Below are positions 11,938 through 23,985 of a stretch of 64,000 nt of DNA, piece by piece. The stretch is from Arenicola marina (Eukaryota; Annelida; Polychaeta; Arenicolidae): NCBI GenBank assembly GCA_964019135.1, contig OZ025261.1, positions 32,938,738 through 33,002,737 of the forward strand. Direction: 5' to 3'. Below the pieces are notes generated by a model, which saw only the letters and a list, made by a program, of their open reading frames with translations, did not search any database and was not told where the DNA came from. Numbering within the stretch: the stretch's first letter is position 1; each line of letters opens with the position of its first letter. The position numbers were made by a program, and so were the translations under genes.

Positions 11938-14900
11938 GAGCAGCCTCTCTGACGGGGCTCCCGGGGCAATGAACGGGTGACACATGCCGGTGGGAGGGTA
12001 GGTCTACCGAACAGCCTCTCTGACGGGGCTCCCGGGGCAATGAACGGGTGACACATGCCGGTGGGAGGGTAGGTCTACCGAACAGCCTCTCTGGCGGGCT
12101 CCCGGGGCAATGAACGGGTGACACATGCCGGTGGGAGGGTAGGTCTACCGAACAGCCTCTCTGACGGGGCTCCCGGGGCTATGAACGGGTGACACATGCC
12201 GGTGGGAGGGTAGGTCTACCGAACAGCCTCTCTGGCGGGCTCCCGGGGCAATGAACGGGTGACACATGCCGGTGGGAGGGTAGGTCTACCGAACAGCCTC
12301 TCTGGCGGGCTCCCGGGGCTATGAACGGGTGACACATGCCGGTGGGAGGGTAGGTCTACCGAACAGCCTCTCTGGCGGGCTCCCGGGGCAATGAACGGGT
12401 GACACATGCCGGTGGGAGGGTAGGTCTACCGAACAGCCTCTCTGGCGGGCTCCCGGGGCAATGAACGGGTGACACATGCCGGTGGGAGGGTAGGTCTACC
12501 GAACAGCCTCTCTGGCGGGCTCCCGGGGCAATGAACGGGTGACACATGCCGGTGGGAGGGTAGGTCTACCGAACAGCCTCTCTGGCGGGCTCCCGGGGCA
12601 ATGAACGGGTGACACATGCCGGTGGGAGGGTAGGTCTACCGAACAGCCTCTCTGGCGGGCTCCCGGGGCAATGAACGGGTGACACATGCCGGTGGGAGGG
12701 TAGGTCTACCGAACAGCCTCTCTGGCGGGCTCCCGGGGCAATGAACGGGTGACACATGCCGGTGGGAGGGTAGGTCTACCGAACAGCCTCTCTGACGGGC
12801 TCCCGGGGCAATGAACGGGTGACACATGCCGGTGGGAGGGTAGATCTACCGAACAGCCTCTCTGGCGGGCTCCCGGGGCTATGAACGGGTGACACATGCC
12901 GGTGGGAGGGTAGGTCTACCGAACAGCCTCTCTGGCGGGCTCCCGGGGCTATGAACGGGTGACACATGCCGGTGGGAGGGCAGGTCTACCGAACAGCCTC
13001 TCTGGCGGGCTCCCGGGGCTATGAACGGGTGACACATGCCGGTGGGAGGGTAGGCCTACCGAACAGCCTCTCTGGCGGGCTCCCGGGGCACTGAACGGGT
13101 GACACATGCCGGTGGGAGGGTAGGTCTACCGAACAGCCTCTCTGGCGGGCTCCCGGGGCACTGAACGGGTGACACATGCCGGTGGGAGGGTAGGCCTACC
13201 GAACAGCCTCTCTGACGGGGCTCCCGGGGCAATGAACGGGTGACACATGCCGGTGGGAGGGTCGGCCTACCGAACAGCCTCTCTGGCGGGCTCCCGGGGC
13301 ACTGAACGGGTGACACATGCCGGTGGGAGTGTAGGTCTACCGAACAGCCTCTCTGGCGGGCTCCCGGGGCTATGAACGGGTGACACATGCCGGTGGGAGG
13401 GTAGGTCTACCGAACAGCCTCTCTGGCGGGCTCCCGGGGCTATGAACGGGTGAAACATGCCGGTGGGAGGGTAGGCCTACCGAACAGCCTCTCTGGCGGG
13501 CTCCCGGGGCAACGAACGGGTGAAACATGCCGGTGGGAGGGTAGGTCTACCGAACAGCCTCTCTGGCGGGCTCCCGGGGCTATGAACGGGTGACACATGC
13601 CGGTGGGACGGTAGGTCTACCAAACAGCCTCTCTGGCGGGCTCCCGGGGCTATGAACGGGTGACACATGCCGGTGGGAGGGTAGGTCTACCGAACAGCCT
13701 CTCTGGCGGGCTCCCGGGGCTATGAACGGGTGACACATGCCGGTGGGACGGTAGGTCTACCGAACAGCCTCTCTGGCGGGCTCCCGGGGCTATGAACGGG
13801 TGACACATGCCGGTGGGACGGTAGGTCTACCGAACAGCCTCTCTGGCGGGCTCCCGGGGCACTGAACGGGTGACACATGCCGGTGGGAGGGTTGGCCTAC
13901 CGAACAGCCTCTCTGGCGGGCTCCCGGGGCAATGAACGGGTGACACATGCCGGTGGGAGGGTAGGCCTACCGAACAGCCTCTCTGGCGGGCTCCCGGGGC
14001 TATGAACGGGTGACACATGCCGGTGGGAGGGTAGGTCTACCGAACAGCCTCTCTGGCGGGCTCCCGGGGCAATGAACGGGTGACACATGCCGGTGGGAGG
14101 GTAGGCCTACCGAACAGCCTCTCTGGCGGGCTCCCGGGGCACTGAACGGGTGACACATGCCGGTGGGAGGGTAGGTCTACCGAACAGCCTCTTTGGCGAG
14201 CTCCCGGGGCTATGAACGGGTGACACATGCCGGTGGGAGGGTAGGCCTACCGAACAGCCTCTCTGGCGGGCTCCCGGGGCTATGAACGGGTGACACATGC
14301 CGGTGGGAGGGTAGGCCTACCGAACAGCCTCTCTGGCGGGCTCCCGGGGCTATGAACGGGTGACACATGCCGGTGGGAGGGTAGGTCTACCGAACAGCCT
14401 CTCTGGCGGGCTCCCGGTGCACTGAACGGGTGACACATGCCGGTGGGAGGGTAGGTCTACCGAACAGCCTCTCTGGCGGGCTCCCGGGGCTATGAACGGG
14501 TGAGACATGCCGGTGGGAAGGTAGGTCTACCGAACAGCCTCTCTGGCGGGCTCTCGGTGCACTGAACGGGTGACACATGGCGGTGGGAGGGTAGGTCTAC
14601 CGAACAGCCTCTCTGGCGGGCTCCCGGGGCTATGAACGGGTGAGACATGCCGGTGGGAGGGTGGGACTACCGAACAGCCTCTCTGGCGGGCTCCCGGGGC
14701 AATGAACGGGTGACACATGCCGGTGGGAGGGTAGGTCTACCGAACAGCCTCTCTGGCGGGCTCCCGGGGCAATGAACGGGTGACACATGCCGGTGGGAGG
14801 GTAGGTCTACCGAACAGCCTCTCTGGCGGGCTCCCGGGGCTATGAACGGGTGACACATGCCGGTGGGAGGGTAGGCCTACCGAACAGCCTCTCTGGCGGG

Positions 14901-17900
14901 CTCCCGGGGCAATGAACGGGTGACACATGCCGGTGGGAGGGTAGGCCTACCGAACAGCCTCTCTGGCGGGCTCCCGGGGCTATGAACGGGTGACACATGC
15001 CGGTGGGAGGGTAGGTCTACCGAACAGCCTCTCTGGCGGGCTCCCGGGGCAATGAACGGGTGACACATGCCGGTGGGAGGGTAGGCCTACCGAACAGCCT
15101 CTCTGGCGGGCTCCCGGGGCACTGAACGGGTGACACATGCCGGTGGGAGGGTAGGTCTACCGAACAGCCTCTTTGGCGAGCTCCCGGGGCTATGAACGGG
15201 TGACACATGCCGGTGGGAGGGTAGGCCTACCGAACAGCCTCTCTGGCGGGCTCCCGGGGCTATGAACGGGTGACACATGCCGGTGGGAGGGTAGGCCTGC
15301 CGAACAGCCTCTCTGGCGGGCTCCCGGGGCTATGAACGGGTGACACATGCCGGTGGGAGGGTAGGTCTACCGAACAGCCTCTCTGGCGGGCTCCCGGTGC
15401 ACTGAACGGGTGACACATGCCGGTGGGAGGGTAGGTCTACCGAACAGCCTCTCTGGCGGGCTCCCGGGGCTATGAACGGGTGAGACATGCCGGTGGGAAG
15501 GTAGGTCTACCGAACAGCCTCTCTGGCGGGCTCCCGGTGCACTGAACGGGTGACACATGGCGGTGGGAGGGTAGGTCTACCGAACAGCCTCTCTGGCGGG
15601 CTCCCGGGGCTATGAACGGGTGACACATGCCGGTGGGAGGGTCGGCCTACCGAACAGCCTCTCTGGCGGGCTCCCGGGGCACTGAACGGGTGACACATGC
15701 CGGTGGGAGTGTAGGTCTACCGAACAGCCTCTCTGGCGGGCTCCCGGGGCTATGAACGGGTGACACATGCCGGTGGGAGGGTAGGTCTACCGAACAGCCT
15801 CTCTGGCGGGCTCCCGGGGCTATGAACGGGTGAAACATGCCGGTGGGAGGGTAGGCCTACCGAACAGCCTCTCTGGCGGGCTCCCGGGGCAACGAACGGG
15901 TGAAACATGCCGGTGGGAGGGTAGGTCTACCGAACAGCCTCTCTGGCGGGCTCCCGGGGCTATGAACGGGTGACACATGCCGGTGGGACGGTAGGTCTAC
16001 CAAACAGCCTCTCTGGCGGGCTCCCGGGGCTATGAACGGGTGACACATGCCGGTGGGAGGGTAGGTCTACCGAACAGCCTCTCTGGCGGGCTCCCGGGGC
16101 TATGAACGGGTGACACATGCCGGTGGGACGGTAGGTCTACCGAACAGCCTCTCTGGCGGGCTCCCGGGGCTATGAACGGGTGACACATGCCGGTGGGACG
16201 GTAGGTCTACCGAACAGCCTCTCTGGCGGGCTCCCGGGGCACTGAACGGGTGACACATGCCGGTGGGAGGGTTGGCCTACCGAACAGCCTCTCTGGCGGG
16301 CTCCCGGGGCAATGAACGGGTGACACATGCCGGTGGGAGGGTAGGCCTACCGAACAGCCTCTCTGGCGGGCTCCCGGGGCTATGAACGGGTGACACATGC
16401 CGGTGGGAGGGTAGGTCTACCGAACAGCCTCTCTGGCGGGCTCCCGGGGCAATGAACGGGTGACACATGCCGGTGGGAGGGTAGGCCTACCGAACAGCCT
16501 CTCTGGCGGGCTCCCGGGGCACTGAACGGGTGACACATGCCGGTGGGAGGGTAGGTCTACCGAACAGCCTCTTTGGCGAGCTCCCGGGGCTATGAACGGG
16601 TGACACATGCCGGTGGGAGGGTAGGCCTACCGAACAGCCTCTCTGGCGGGCTCCCGGGGCTATGAACGGGTGACACATGCCGGTGGGAGGGTAGGCCTAC
16701 CGAACAGCCTCTCTGGCGGGCTCCCGGGGCTATGAACGGGTGACACATGCCGGTGGGAGGGTAGGTCTACCGAACAGCCTCTCTGGCGGGCTCCCGGTGC
16801 ACTGAACGGGTGACACATGCCGGTGGGAGGGTAGGTCTACCGAACAGCCTCTCTGGCGGGCTCCCGGGGCTATGAACGGGTGAGACATGCCGGTGGGAAG
16901 GTAGGTCTACCGAACAGCCTCTCTGGCGGGCTCTCGGTGCACTGAACGGGTGACACATGGCGGTGGGAGGGTAGGTCTACCGAACAGCCTCTCTGGCGGG
17001 CTCCCGGGGCTATGAACGGGTGAGACATGCCGGTGGGAGGGTGGGACTACCGAACAGCCTCTCTGGCGGGCTCCCGGGGCAATGAACGGGTGACACATGC
17101 CGGTGGGAGGGTAGGTCTACCGAACAGCCTCTCTGGCGGGCTCCCGGGGCAATGAACGGGTGACACATGCCGGTGGGAGGGTAGGTCTACCGAACAGCCT
17201 CTCTGGCGGGCTCCCGGGGCTATGAACGGGTGACACATGCCGGTGGGAGGGTAGGCCTACCGAACAGCCTCTCTGGCGGGCTCCCGGGGCAATGAACGGG
17301 TGACACATGCCGGTGGGAGGGTAGGCCTACCGAACAGCCTCTCTGGCGGGCTCCCGGGGCTATGAACGGGTGACACATGCCGGTGGGAGGGTAGGTCTAC
17401 CGAACAGCCTCTCTGGCGGGCTCCCGGGGCAATGAACGGGTGACACATGCCGGTGGGAGGGTAGGCCTACCGAACAGCCTCTCTGGCGGGCTCCCGGGGC
17501 ACTGAACGGGTGACACATGCCGGTGGGAGGGTAGGTCTACCGAACAGCCTCTTTGGCGAGCTCCCGGGGCTATGAACGGGTGACACATGCCGGTGGGAGG
17601 GTAGGCCTACCGAACAGCCTCTCTGGCGGGCTCCCGGGGCTATGAACGGGTGACACATGCCGGTGGGAGGGTAGGCCTGCCGAACAGCCTCTCTGGCGGG
17701 CTCCCGGGGCTATGAACGGGTGACACATGCCGGTGGGAGGGTAGGTCTACCGAACAGCCTCTCTGGCGGGCTCCCGGTGCACTGAACGGGTGACACATGC
17801 CGGTGGGAGGGTAGGTCTACCGAACAGCCTCTCTGGCGGGCTCCCGGGGCTATGAACGGGTGAGACATGCCGGTGGGAAGGTAGGTCTACCGAACAGCCT

Positions 17901-20060
17901 CTCTGGCGGGCTCCCGGTGCACTGAACGGGTGACACATGGCGGTGGGAGGGTAGGTCTACCGAACAGCCTCTCTGGCGGGCTCCCGGGGCTATGAACGGG
18001 TGAGACATGCCGGTGGGAGGGTGGGACTACCGAACAGCCTCTCTGGCGGGCTCCCGGGGCAATGAACGGGTGACACATGCCGGTGGGAGGGTAGGTCTAC
18101 CGAACAGCCTCTCTGGCGGGCTCCCGGGGCAATGAACGGGTGACACATGCCGGTGGGAGGGTAGGTCTACCGAACAGCCTCTCTGGCGGGCTCCCGGGGC
18201 TATGAACGGGTGACACATGCCGGTGGGAGGGTAGGCCTACCGAACAGCCTCTCTGGCGGGCTCCCGGGGCTATGAACGGGTGACACATGCCGGTGGGAGG
18301 GTAGGCCTACCGAACAGCCTCTCTGGCGGGCTCCCGGGGCAATGAACGGGTGACACATGCCGGTGGGAGGGTAGGTCTACCGAACAGCCTCTCTGGCGGG
18401 CTCCCGGGGCAATGAACGGGTGACACATGCCGGTGGGAGGGTAGGTCTACCGAACAGCCTCTCTGGCGGGCTCCCGGGGCTATGAACGGGTGACACATGC
18501 CGGTGGGAGGGTAGGCCTGCCGAACAGCCTCTCTGGCGGGCTCCCGGGGCAATGAACGGGTGACACATGCCGGTGGGAGGGTAGGTCTACCGAACAGCCT
18601 CTCTGGCGGGCTCCCGGGGCTATGAACGGGTGAGACATGCCGGTGGGAAGGTAGGTCTACCGAACAGCCTCTCTGGCGGGCTCCCGGGGCTATGAACGGG
18701 TGAGACATGCCGGTGGGAGGGTAGGTCTACCGAACAGCCTCTCTGGCGGGCTCCCGGGGCTATGAACGGGTGACACATGCCGGTGGGAGGGTAGGTCTAC
18801 CGAACAGCCTCTCTGGCGGGCTCCCGGGGCTATGAACGGGTGACACATGCCGGTGGGAGGGTAGGCCTACCGAACAGCCTCTCTGGGGGGCTCCCGGGGC
18901 TATGAACGGGTGAGACATGCCGGTGGGAGGGTAGGTCTACCGAACAGCCTCTCTGGCGGGCTCCCGGGGCTATGAACGGGTGACACATGCCGGTGGGAGG
19001 GTAGGCTTACCGAACAGCCTCTCTGGCGGGCTCCCGAGGCACTGAACGGGTGAAACATGCCGGTGGGAGGGTAGGTCTACCGAACAGCCTCTCTGGCGGG
19101 CTCCCGGGTCTATGAACGGGTGAGACATGCCGGTGGGAGGGTAGGCCTACCGAACAGCCTCTCTGGCGGGCTCCCGGGGCACTGAACGGGTGACACATGC
19201 CGGTGGGAGGGTAGGTCTACCGAACAGACTCTCTGGCGGGCTCCCGGGGCTATGAACGGGTGAGACATGCCGGTGGGAGGGTAGGTCTACCGAACAGCCT
19301 CTCTGGCGGGCTCCCGGGGCTATGAACGGGTGACACATGCCGGTGGGAGGGTAGGCTTACCGAACAGCCTCTCTGGCGGGCTCCCGGGGCTATGAACGGG
19401 TGACACATGCCGGTGGGAGGGTAGGCCTACCAAACAGCCTCTCTGGCGGGCTCCCGGGGCACTGAACGGGTGACACATGCCGGTGGGAGGGTAGGCCTAC
19501 CGAACAGCCTCTCTGGCGGGCTCCCGGGGCTATGAACGGGTGACACATGCCGGTGGGAGGGTAGGCCTACCGAACAGCCTCTCTGGCGGGCTCCCGGGGC
19601 TATGAACGGGTGACACATGCCGGTGGGAGGGTAGGCCTACCGAACAGCCTCTCTGGCGGGCTCCCGGGGCTATGAACGGGTGACACATGCCGGTGGGAGG
19701 GTAGGCCTACCGAACAGCCTCTCTGGCGGGCTCCCGGGGCACTGAACGGGTGACACATGCCTTTGGGAGGGTAGGCTTACCGAACAGCCTCTCTGGCGGG
19801 CTCCCGAGGCACTGAACGGGTGACACATGCCGGTGGGAGGGTAGGCCTACCGAACAGCCGCTCTGGCGGGCTCCCGGGGCACTGAACGGGTGACACATGC
19901 CGGTGGGAGGGTAGGCCTACCGAACAGCCTCTCTGGCGGGCTCCCGGGGCAGTGAACGGGTGACACATGCCGGTGGGAGGGTAGGCCTACCGAACAGCCT
20001 CTCTGGCGGGCTCCCGGGGCAGTGAACGGGTGACACATGCCGGTGGGAGGGTAGGCCTAC
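11938..20060. repeat. 70-bp satellite array, about 116 copies
   Basis: A head-to-tail array with unit CGAACAGCCTCTCTGGCGGG followed by 50 more bases ending in GTAGGYCTAC. Copies are mostly 95% or more identical. A few are 71 bp, with CTGACGGGG. Diagnostic variants are the pair AA, TA or AC before TGAACGGG, GTAGGTCTAC versus GTAGGCCTAC, ACATGG, and GTGGGACTAC. They define higher-order repeats: a 980-bp period (14 monomers) and a 2,380-bp period (34 monomers). The block starting at 13,261 recurs at 15,641. Each monomer has about five CpGs and a CCCGGG. The roughly 40 minus-strand 63-codon frames are shadows; 70 is not a multiple of three. Confidence 0.97.
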
Positions 20061-20635
20061 AGACGTTTGTTTGCCAAGCCTTTCTCATACACAGCTGGTT
20101 GTTTGAGCTGTGGCAGCTGAATCACGTGTTTCATCCATGGCTTGTCGGTAAAACATGCATCCGGAAGTCATGCAGGTGTGCCACTAACCAGGTAACCAAT
20201 TATCTTGTCGTCATTGACATCTTACGCTGTACTCGATGATTAGCTTTTTGCATTGCATGGTTTTGACATTATTTGCCGGCTCTCGTACGATGAAAACGGT
20301 CTCGGCTGTGTCGTTTATTTTTTCTGCTTGATGACTTGTGTTGGAGATAACGATATTACGGCTTGGAAGGGTATCAGGAAATCTTCAGTTTCCTCTGACG
20401 CCATTTCTCTGTCCCGGGAGGTAGCATGGCCCAGAATGCGCTTCAGCGGCTTAAAATACTTTTATTTCATTTCGTTTCATGACCGTGTGTGTCTTCCCCA
20501 TCATTCCAAGAGAATGACAATTAATGTGTCAGTGTCCGTCAGAAATCAAATATCGCCGTATTTCATAAAAGAATTTCCCCCTTACGGGCTGCAACGTCAA
20601 TATATCATTTTCCTCGGTGTTTGGACATTGAACAG

Positions 20636-20755
20636 TACAAAACGGTCACCTCAACGGTACAAATCGGTCACGAAGCAGTAAAACAAATCGGTCTACCGAA
20701 CGGTGCAAATCGGTCACCCGAACTTACAAATCGCTCATCCGAACCCCCTACGCAG
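20636..20755. repeat. 22-bp minisatellite, copy 1
   Basis: About five imperfect units of the type ACGGTACAAATCGGTCACCC. The orthologous position in segmental copy 2 carries the same array at 22,650-22,745. Confidence 0.85.
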
Positions 20756-20828
20756 ACCAATGTACGGAACGGCCATTTTTATATGACTGACATTCTGAAT
20801 AAAAACACAAGTATACTTACGTCTGTGG

Positions 20829-21305
20829 GGGCCTAATGTGTCCTAATCTTTTGTGTCCCTCGTCGCCGTTTCATCGCCCGTTACGATGGCCCACGCTGTG
20901 GGCCCTAAACTGAACCCCTATCCTTAAGCCGTAAGCCCTACCCATAGGCCCTAACTCCTAACTCTCATCCCAATCCCTGACCCTAATCCCTAATATCTGA
21001 CCCTAATCCCTAATATCTGACCCTAACCCCTAATATTTGATCCTAATCCCCAATCCTGACCTCTAATACCTAACCGATGAACCCTAATCCTTGAGCTGTA
21101 ATGCCTCATACCTGACTCCTAATCTTCAATCCCTGACCCTTAATCCCCAATCCAGCATCCCTAATACATAACCGATGATCACTAATGCCCAATCCCTGAC
21201 CCATAACTCTTAATCCCCACGCCTAACAATAATATGGGGAGTGAAACGGCAATGCATGCCACATAAGCCCCGACGAACACATCAGGCCCCCACATGCGTC
21301 CTAGG
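20829..21305. other. telomere-like CCCTAA insertion
   Basis: About 477 bp, much of it made of degenerate CCCTAA, CCTAATCCCTAA and TGACCCTAATCCCTAATATC strings. In the downstream paralogue the flanks are directly joined: GTCCGTGG is followed by AAGTTGG at about 22,830-22,845, whereas here GTCTGTGG at 20,821 and AAGTTAG at 21,306 are separated by the insert. It therefore looks like a discrete insertion of interstitial telomere-like DNA after the duplication, or a clean loss from copy 2. Confidence 0.7.
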
Positions 21306-21639
21306 AAGTTAGAAATGTCACTTGTCTGACTTGAGATATTAATTGCCAATCTATCTCTACCCCAGTTCTTTGACAGCCACTGATTGTGGAAGACGTATAG
21401 CATACACTACCCACCAAGAAATGTGGGTAAAACACGTAACCGGAACCGGAAGCTGTGTAGTGTATCACGAGCGCACTGATCTGCAATATTGAGATGATTG
21501 CTGGCAGGGCAATTAACTATACCCCGAGATCCTATTTTTTGCCTTCCTGTTTAGCGTTCCGTGCCATCGTTATTTTTCGTCCCAGTTTTGCTCGTGTTTT
21601 TTTTAATATGATGTCTCTTTCCGGAGTAGTCGGGGACTG

Positions 21640-21765
21640 ACTTGAATGGGAGGAGGTCGTGGAGAAGGGGAGGAGAGAAGGAAAGATGGTGGGGCGGGAG
21701 GGGAGGGGCGGTAGTAGAGGAGGAAAGGAGAGGGGATGGGGCGGGAAAGGTTTCTCGCGCTAGAT
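21640..21765. repeat. purine-rich tract, copy 1
   Basis: GGGAGGGGAGG-type G/A-rich DNA, the counterpart of the longer tract at 23,170-23,460. Frames through it are low-complexity. Confidence 0.7.
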
Positions 21766-22045
21766 ACGTCTTCCGTAGTGAGAAGAATGGGAGAGCGCAG
21801 AGTGGAGGATAGAGAGTGGACGAGGCCTAGGTGCCTTGCGATGTTGGTTGATCGCCTGATCCAGACGCTTGTCGTTGTCCACATTTTGCTGGCATAAGAA
21901 GGCGGCCGGCTCCAAGCCAGATGGCGACATTACGGCTTCTTTTTCTCACGGAATACACTGCGACATCAATTTGGTGATTTACCATTACACACAACAAAAA
22001 TGAGATGCTGATGCTAGAAGCCACTACATGAAGACTGTCCTGGAA

Positions 22046-22107
22046 CGAACAGCCTCTCTAGCGGGCTCCCGGGGGCAATGACACGCCCCATGGGAGGGTA
22101 CGTCTAC
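22046..22107. repeat. solitary satellite monomer
   Basis: One 62-bp copy of the 70-bp unit (CGAACAGCCTCTCTAGCGGG to CGTCTAC), with an internal loss of about 8 bp. It has the same flanks as the big array: GAAGACTGTCCTGGAA on the left and AGACGTTTGTTT on the right. Confidence 0.9.
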
Positions 22108-22318
22108 AGACGTTTGTTTTACCAATCCTTTCTCATAGACAGCTGTTTGATGAGCTGTGGCAGCTGAATCACGTGTATCATACATGACTTGTGGGTAAAA
22201 CGTGCATCCCGAAGTCATGCGGTGCCACTAACAGGGGAACCAATTGTGTTGCTGTCAATGACATTGTAGGCAGTGATCAGAGGTTAACTCTTTGCATTCT
22301 TGAGACTGAGGAGGAACC

Positions 22319-22480
22319 TTCCCGGTCTCAGTGGGTAAGCAGGTGGAGCTGAAAATCAGCAGGTCGTGGGTTCGAACCCTGGTGCCTACATCCGGGCGAC
22401 TTTCATATAACACCATTTTCTTGTCCCGGGAGGTTTCATGGCGCAGACTGCACTTCATGTGCACGAAAGCGGGCTTAAAA
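22319..22480 (+). mobile_element. tRNA-derived SINE
   Basis: A tRNA-like head has an A box at 22,324-22,334 (GGTCTCAGTGGG-like) and a canonical B box GGTTCGAACCC at 22,369-22,379. It is followed by a body with TGTCCCGGGAGG and a tail ending CACATTTATTTCATTTC. The body and tail recur in segmental copy 1 (about 20,410-20,480), but there the head is not recognisable. Confidence 0.65.
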
Positions 22481-22649
22481 CACATTTATTTCATTTCTTT
22501 TTATGACGGTCCGTGTGTGTCTTCCCCATCATTCCAATAGTATAACAATTGATGTGTCACTGTCCATCAGAAATCAAATATCCCCGGATTTCCAAAAGAA
22601 TCCCCCTTTACCGGCTCCAACGTTAATATCACTGTCGCTGTACCATTGC

Positions 22650-22745
22650 ATGGTACAAATCGGTCACTCGAACGGTACAAATCGGTCACCCAAGGGTACA
22701 AATCGGTTGCCCGAACGGTGCAAATCGGTCGCCCGAACGGTGCAC
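22650..22745. repeat. 22-bp minisatellite, copy 2
   Basis: Four units of ACGGTACAAATCGGTCACCC-like sequence, matching 20,636-20,755. Confidence 0.85.
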
Positions 22746-23169
22746 AAAAACTTCCCCAAACCAACCATCAATGTACTGAGCGGCAATTTTTATGTGATTA
22801 ACATCATAACATAACGTTTCTAGTTACGTCCGTGGAAGTTGGAAATGTCACCTGTCTGACTTGAGCGATCGTTTGCCAATTTATCTCTCCCCGAAATCCC
22901 TTGACAGCCGCTGATGGGGGAAAACGTATAACATATACCACCCAACAAGAAATGTGGGTAAAACACGTAACCGGAAGCTGTGTAGCGTATCGCGAGCACA
23001 CTGCGATATTGGGATGCTTGCTAGCAGGGCAACTACACCCCGAGATCATATTTTGTTCTTTCCTCGTTAGCGTTCCATGCTGACGTCATTTTCCATCCAC
23101 GTTTTGCTCGATGAAAACCGTACTCCATCCCATCACGTGTTTTTTAATATGGTGACTCTTTCCAGAGAC

Positions 23170-23460
23170 TTGAATGGTAGGAGGTCGAGGGGGAGAGGAG
23201 GAAGGAAGGAGAGGGAAAGGGGACGGAAGAAGAGTGGAGGTAGTGGATGAGGGGAGGAAAGGGGATCGGGGTGGGAGAGGAGGGACGGTAGTGGAGGAGG
23301 GGGGATCGGGGTGGGAGAGGAGGGACTGTAGTGGAGGAGGGAAGGAACAGGGAAGAGGGTGGGAGAGCATGGATGGTAGTGGAGGAGAGAGGGAGCGGGG
23401 ATGGGGCGGGAGAGCATAGAAGGTAGTGGAGGAGGGAAGAAGAGGGGATGGGGGCGGGGA
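23170..23460. repeat. purine-rich tract, copy 2
   Basis: G/A-rich DNA with recurrent GGTAGTGGAGGAGGG and GGGTGGGAGAGGA modules. Open frames on both strands here are low-complexity. Confidence 0.8.
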
Positions 23461-23684
23461 AGGTGTCTCCCGCTAGATGCGTCTTCCATGGTGAGAAGAG
23501 GGGGAGAGAGGGTAGGGGAGGATAGAGGGTGGGGGAGGCCCAGGTGCCTCGCCATCTTTGCTGTATGCCTCCTCAAGGCGCTTGTCCTTGTCCACAGTTT
23601 GCTGACATAATACGATGGCCGATAAGACGATATTATGGCTTTGGAGACATTATGCAACAAGCGAGTGAAGGGATCTTTCTACTG

Positions 23685-23985
23685 CAGTGACGGATCTAAG
23701 GGGGGGGGGTTAGGGAGGTTTCCCCTTGGAAAACTGAACATACACTGTTAAAGTCCGGTTCTTCCAGTCCCCCTTCCCCCCCCCCGGTCACAAGTCTTCA
23801 GAGCAGCCCCCCCCGGTCTCAAGTTTTCAGAGAGCAACACCCCTCACCCCTCTTGGGAACCTAAACATACACTGCTAAAGTCGGCTTCTCCGAGCACGCC
23901 CTCCGCACCCCCCCCAGGTCGCAAGTTTTTCAGAGAGCAACCACACTCCCCCCCCCCCCTTGGCAAATTCCTAGATCCGCCCCTG
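23685..23985 (+). mobile_element. MITE with CAGNGGCGGATCTAG termini, copy A
   Basis: A 301-bp element. The left end CAGTGACGGATCTAAG and the right end CTAGATCCGCCCCTG form imperfect terminal inverted repeats. It is flanked by CTACTG on both sides (23,679-23,684 and 23,986-23,991). The paralogous empty site in copy 1 reads CTCACGGAATACACTG without the element, which confirms the boundaries. The interior has C-rich runs and a duplicated CGCAAGTTTTTCAGAGAG-like module. No coding capacity. Confidence 0.88.

Larger units (their letters stand above)
11895..22004 (+). repeat. segmental duplication, copy 1 (contains the satellite array)
   Basis: This copy starts with GATGCTCGAAGCCACTT just left of the satellite. 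It continues after the array with AGACGTTTGTTTGCC, a SINE-like tail ending in TTTATTTCATTTC, a 22-bp minisatellite, a telomere-like insertion, a conserved block with GAAATGTCAC and GTAAAACACGTAACCGG, a purine-rich tract, and a distal block around 21,765-21,995. The same order recurs directly downstream at 22,005-24,035. Edges are estimates from where similarity fades. Confidence 0.8.

Noticed and set aside
12216-20038. About forty near-identical 63-residue minus-strand proteins
   Set aside because: They are frames through a 70-bp satellite; the period is not a multiple of three and each ends after nearly three monomers.
11938-20060. CRISPR-like array
   Set aside because: Units are contiguous with no unique spacers, and the context is eukaryotic.
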